Source: an uncultured Lachnospiraceae bacterium (GTDB lineage: Bacteria; Bacillota; Clostridia; Lachnospirales; Lachnospiraceae). Taken from it: 6,389 nucleotides of DNA. The notes under the pieces were generated by a model. It was not told the origin of the DNA. It saw only the letters and a program-made list of their open reading frames with translations, and made no database searches. Below, piece by piece: positions 6,249 through 6,389 of the stretch (its first letter is position 1; each line of letters opens with the position of its first letter). Position numbers and translations under genes: made by a program. The stretch spans positions 1-6,389 of the forward strand of contig CAMWMO010000104.1 of NCBI GenBank assembly GCA_947175305.1, written 5' to 3'.

Positions 6249-6389
6249 GCTCTGTTTCTCCTTTTTCCGCTTTTCCGCCCTTTTTCCCTCCGTTGCATGA
6301 GAAAAAGTCAATAAAGGGGATTGTAACGGGTTTCGTGTTATTTCAGGCATTTCGCAAAATAACTTCCGCCCACCTGCCTTGCATAGCCG

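Larger units (their letters stand above)
6169..6389. other. Non-coding upstream region of the pil operon
   Basis: No convincing gene is seen here on either strand. Besides the promoter and ribosome site, it holds a pyrimidine-rich plus-strand tract (about 6251-6293; purine-rich on the coding strand) with repeated CTTTTTCCG-like units. It also holds a 7-bp inverted repeat, GTTATTT / AAATAAC (6337-6343 and 6357-6363), with a 13-nt centre. There is no terminator with a U-run, so the end of any neighbouring transcript must lie beyond the right edge. Confidence 0.5.

Noticed and set aside
6169..6389. Cyclic di-GMP riboswitch ahead of pilB, as found before the C. difficile pilus operon
   Set aside because: The predicted leader is only about 45 nt, and no GEMM-like conserved core could be seen in the 221 nt upstream.
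1..6389. CRISPR array, tRNA, rRNA or insertion sequence
   Set aside because: No regularly spaced repeats, tRNA-like cloverleaf, rRNA signature, transposase or terminal inverted repeats were seen; the window is almost fully occupied by pil genes.

Overview
The window carries five co-oriented minus-strand genes for a type IV pilus (T4P) assembly machine. Read in transcription order from the right edge, they are a pilB-type extension ATPase (6168-4474), a pilC-type inner-membrane platform (4309-3098), a major-pilin-like class III prepilin (3004-2543), a pilD-type prepilin peptidase (2451-1687), and a single long gene whose product is a PilM domain joined to a PilN domain (1672 to the left edge, with its stop codon outside the window). 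The plus strand shows no gene I can support; the long plus-strand open frames are antisense shadows of these genes.

Organism: the GC content looks intermediate, the Shine-Dalgarno sequences are strong (GGAGG type), the locus is compact and the promoters are sigmaA-like. A pilin with no cysteine and a PilM-PilN fusion, the latter known from Clostridioides difficile pilMN, fit a Clostridia member, perhaps Lachnospiraceae. This is inference from protein style, not from a marker gene.

Layout: 6169-6389 is a non-coding leader holding a good promoter for pilB, a purine-rich tract and an inverted repeat. The 164-nt pilB-pilC gap holds a second promoter with a perfect TATAAT box and a cluster of A/T-rich near-palindromes. 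The pilC-pilin gap (93 nt) and the pilin-pilD gap (91 nt) each hold a hairpin that pairs better in the minus-strand RNA than on the plus strand, so the pilin message is bracketed by structure. The pilD and pilMN genes are only 14 nt apart, and the pilD stop codon lies inside the pilMN Shine-Dalgarno sequence.

How the genes work together: PilD cleaves and probably N-methylates the prepilin at Gly9/Phe10. PilB powers polymerisation through the PilC platform. PilM-PilN forms the cytoplasmic-to-extracytoplasmic alignment complex, presumably with PilO encoded just beyond the left edge. PilB carries two tandem 24-residue MshEN motifs, which predicts direct control of pilus extension by cyclic di-GMP. 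No retraction ATPase (PilT), PilO or minor pilin gene lies in this window; they may lie outside it.

Novelty: this is a recognisable T4P system, not a new one. The points most worth checking are the cyclic di-GMP motif in PilB, the paired hairpins around the pilin gene, the internal promoter with its palindromes, and the details of the PilM-PilN junction.
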